Assembly: GCA_964017065.1 (NCBI GenBank)
Contig: OZ024789.1
Coordinates: forward strand, 2,786,657-2,850,656
Length of the DNA stretch: 64,000 bases
Reading direction: 5' to 3'
Source: Haliclona indistincta
Lineage: Eukaryota; Porifera; Demospongiae; Haplosclerida; Chalinidae
Positions within the stretch are counted from its first letter, which is position 1; each line of letters opens with the position of its first letter. The notes below the pieces were generated by a model. It saw only the letters and a program-made list of their open reading frames with translations. It had not been told where the DNA came from and did no database searches. Positions 59,656 through 64,000 of this stretch are shown here, piece by piece. Made by a program: the position numbers and the translations under genes.

Positions 59656-60219
59656 TTATTGATAAGCAGCAACAACGCACACGATTAGCAGTGCTATCGC
59701 TACCAGAAACAGAAACAGCACAGTGACCAACACAATTTTGAGGCGAGTGAACGTGTAGCTCAGCCGATGAGAAATCGGCTTCTTCTTCATATGCAACACA
59801 TGCTGCAGAGGAGTCTGAACGCCCGACATATCCTCCTCTTCTTCTTCACTAAAATTCTCCTCCAGTGCTGACAAATTCAAGTGCATCTTCTTCAGAAGAT
59901 CGTCTCTCGACTGTTTTTGGTTCACTTCCATTCTCTGTGGTTGACCATTCACTACTATCACAGGACTGTGCCGTGCTGAAGTGGAGATCACGCCTCTACT
60001 CGATACTGTCAAATCAGTCATGTCAAACTCAGTCGGTGATAGATAAATCGGCGGTGATTTTGCAAAAGTGAACGGGAGCACAGGCGGTGCTTGAATATGA
60101 TCACTGTGGCGGAGGACTAGTCCATCTTCAGGTCTGCCTGCCGAGTACAGAACGCCTACAGATGGCGGGTTGGTCTGCGACGAAATAGCAGCGCCTCGAT
60201 CTCGCTGCTGTTGTGACAT
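59656..60219 (-). CDS. Single-exon tail-anchored membrane protein, 187 aa
   Basis: An uninterrupted frame from MSQQQRDRGAA to a stop. Residues 1-155 are polar, Ser/Pro-rich and probably disordered, with an acidic patch (EENFSEEEEEDMSG) near 120-135 and a basic stretch (KKKPISHRLSY) just before one transmembrane segment, LVTVLFLFLVAIALLIVCVV, at the extreme C-terminus (about 163-184). The layout predicts a tail-anchored or single-pass protein with its N-terminus in the cytosol. I do not recognise the family. It sits between p110-C and p38 on the same strand. Confidence 0.75.
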   Translation of the reverse strand: MSQQQRDRGAAISSQTNPPSVGVLYSAGRPEDGLVLRHSDHIQAPPVLPFTFAKSPPIYLSPTEFDMTDLTVSSRGVISTSARHSPVIVVNGQPQRMEVNQKQSRDDLLKKMHLNLSALEENFSEEEEEDMSGVQTPLQHVLHMKKKPISHRLSYTFTRLKIVLVTVLFLFLVAIALLIVCVVAAYQ

Positions 60220-60754
60220 TTCTGCATGAAAGACTGATCTGCGCGCTAGTGGAACGCAGCCGACTTTTTATAATATTCCGCGGTTAAAAACATCCCATTC
60301 TTATCGCATTCTCCCAGTGAAAATTGAAACGACTTGTTTTTCTAGACTTTTAATTTGCGTTGCGATCATAGCTGACTGACATGAAATATTAACTGTTTCG
60401 ATACGTCACCGCCAAACCTCGCGCAAAGACAATCGATCGCCAGTGCAGTGTTGGTGACACGACCTGACGCAAGACTGCTTTCCCGCGCAATCTGCCGCGG
60501 GGACGAGGTTCTTGTTCTGAGAATGACGTCACCGCTAAGAGCATTGCGTTTGTGTGTTTGTATAGAGAATAGAAGTTGTGATAAAGTGGTTCAATGTTTA
60601 TTTAAAAATAACAACAAAACAACAGTACATAAAGAATTGGTTCAAAAGTAGCATTTTGAAAACTGGCTACTTGACTAAATAATAATAATAATAAAATTAT
60701 TATTAATAAAACTTCAGTTTTGATATGACTAAGTTAAAAATGTCGGGAATGTAT
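60220..60754. other. Spacer, no gene supported
   Basis: The promoter of the membrane protein gene and 3' flank of the p38 gene. A 67-codon plus-strand frame (60448-60651) is unsupported. An 'aataataataat' run lies at 60680-60695. Confidence 0.4.

Positions 60755-64000
<3,246 letters not shown>

Noticed and set aside
60448..60651. 67-residue plus-strand frame
   Set aside because: No domain, no conservation evidence and no splice partner; likely chance in a GC-richer promoter region.

Overview
This is animal nuclear DNA. Genes are intron-rich, with many introns of only about 50-80 bp, the sequence is AT-rich, and it is crowded with small inverted-repeat transposons and purine microsatellites. 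The gene content is four DEATH-NACHT-LRR receptors, class I PI3K p110, p38 MAPK, a KLHDC-type kelch protein and a Neuralized-domain kinase. That content and the intron sizes fit a demosponge such as Amphimedon. The species is inferred from gene content, not proven. A 200-bp run of N at 17484-17683 shows this is scaffolded assembly sequence.

Layout. 1-4.1 kb: an NLR leucine-rich-repeat relic, a minus-strand gene joining a Neuralized (NHR) domain to a coiled coil and a protein kinase, and two relics of the p110 last exon. 4.9-7.9 kb: NLR1. 8.3-12.8 kb: kelch gene (minus). 13.3-16.2 kb: NLR2, with a two-helix hydrophobic leader exon. 16.8-20.5 kb: MITEs, palindromes and a hAT-like element. 19.5-25.8 kb: NLR3, whose first exon encodes a 2A-like peptide and whose long intron holds a 2.4-kb palindrome. 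26.0-36.3 kb: a 5'-truncated, frameshifted p110 copy (A), split by a Ty3/gypsy-type LTR element at 28.5-33.7 kb. 36.9-40.2 kb: NLR4. 41.1-41.9 kb: p110 tail fragment (B). 42.5-43.1 kb: an inverted-repeat element filled with a minisatellite. 43.8-44.9 kb: NLR5 relic. 45.6-59.2 kb: the complete p110 gene (C). 59.7-60.2 kb: a small tail-anchored membrane protein. 60.8 kb to the right edge: p38 MAPK, lacking its N-lobe.

The strongest theme is a repeated module in which an NLR on the plus strand meets p110 3' sequence on the minus strand, tail to tail. It occurs as NLR3/p110-A, NLR4/p110-B and NLR5 relic/p110-C. Further p110 tail scraps lie at 3.3, 3.9, 36.5 and 43.7 kb. The NLR cluster therefore appears to have grown by segmental duplications that dragged the end of p110 along. 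A mis-joined haplotype is an alternative explanation that must be excluded.

All four intact NLRs keep the same DEATH and NACHT modules, but each has a different short 5' leader exon ending in phase 1: a short plain leader (NLR1, NLR4), a membrane hairpin-like leader (NLR2) and a 2A-like leader (NLR3). This suggests that leader-exon exchange changes where each receptor is delivered in the cell. p110 and p38 are conserved signalling kinases; a direct working link to the NLRs is not shown by the sequence.
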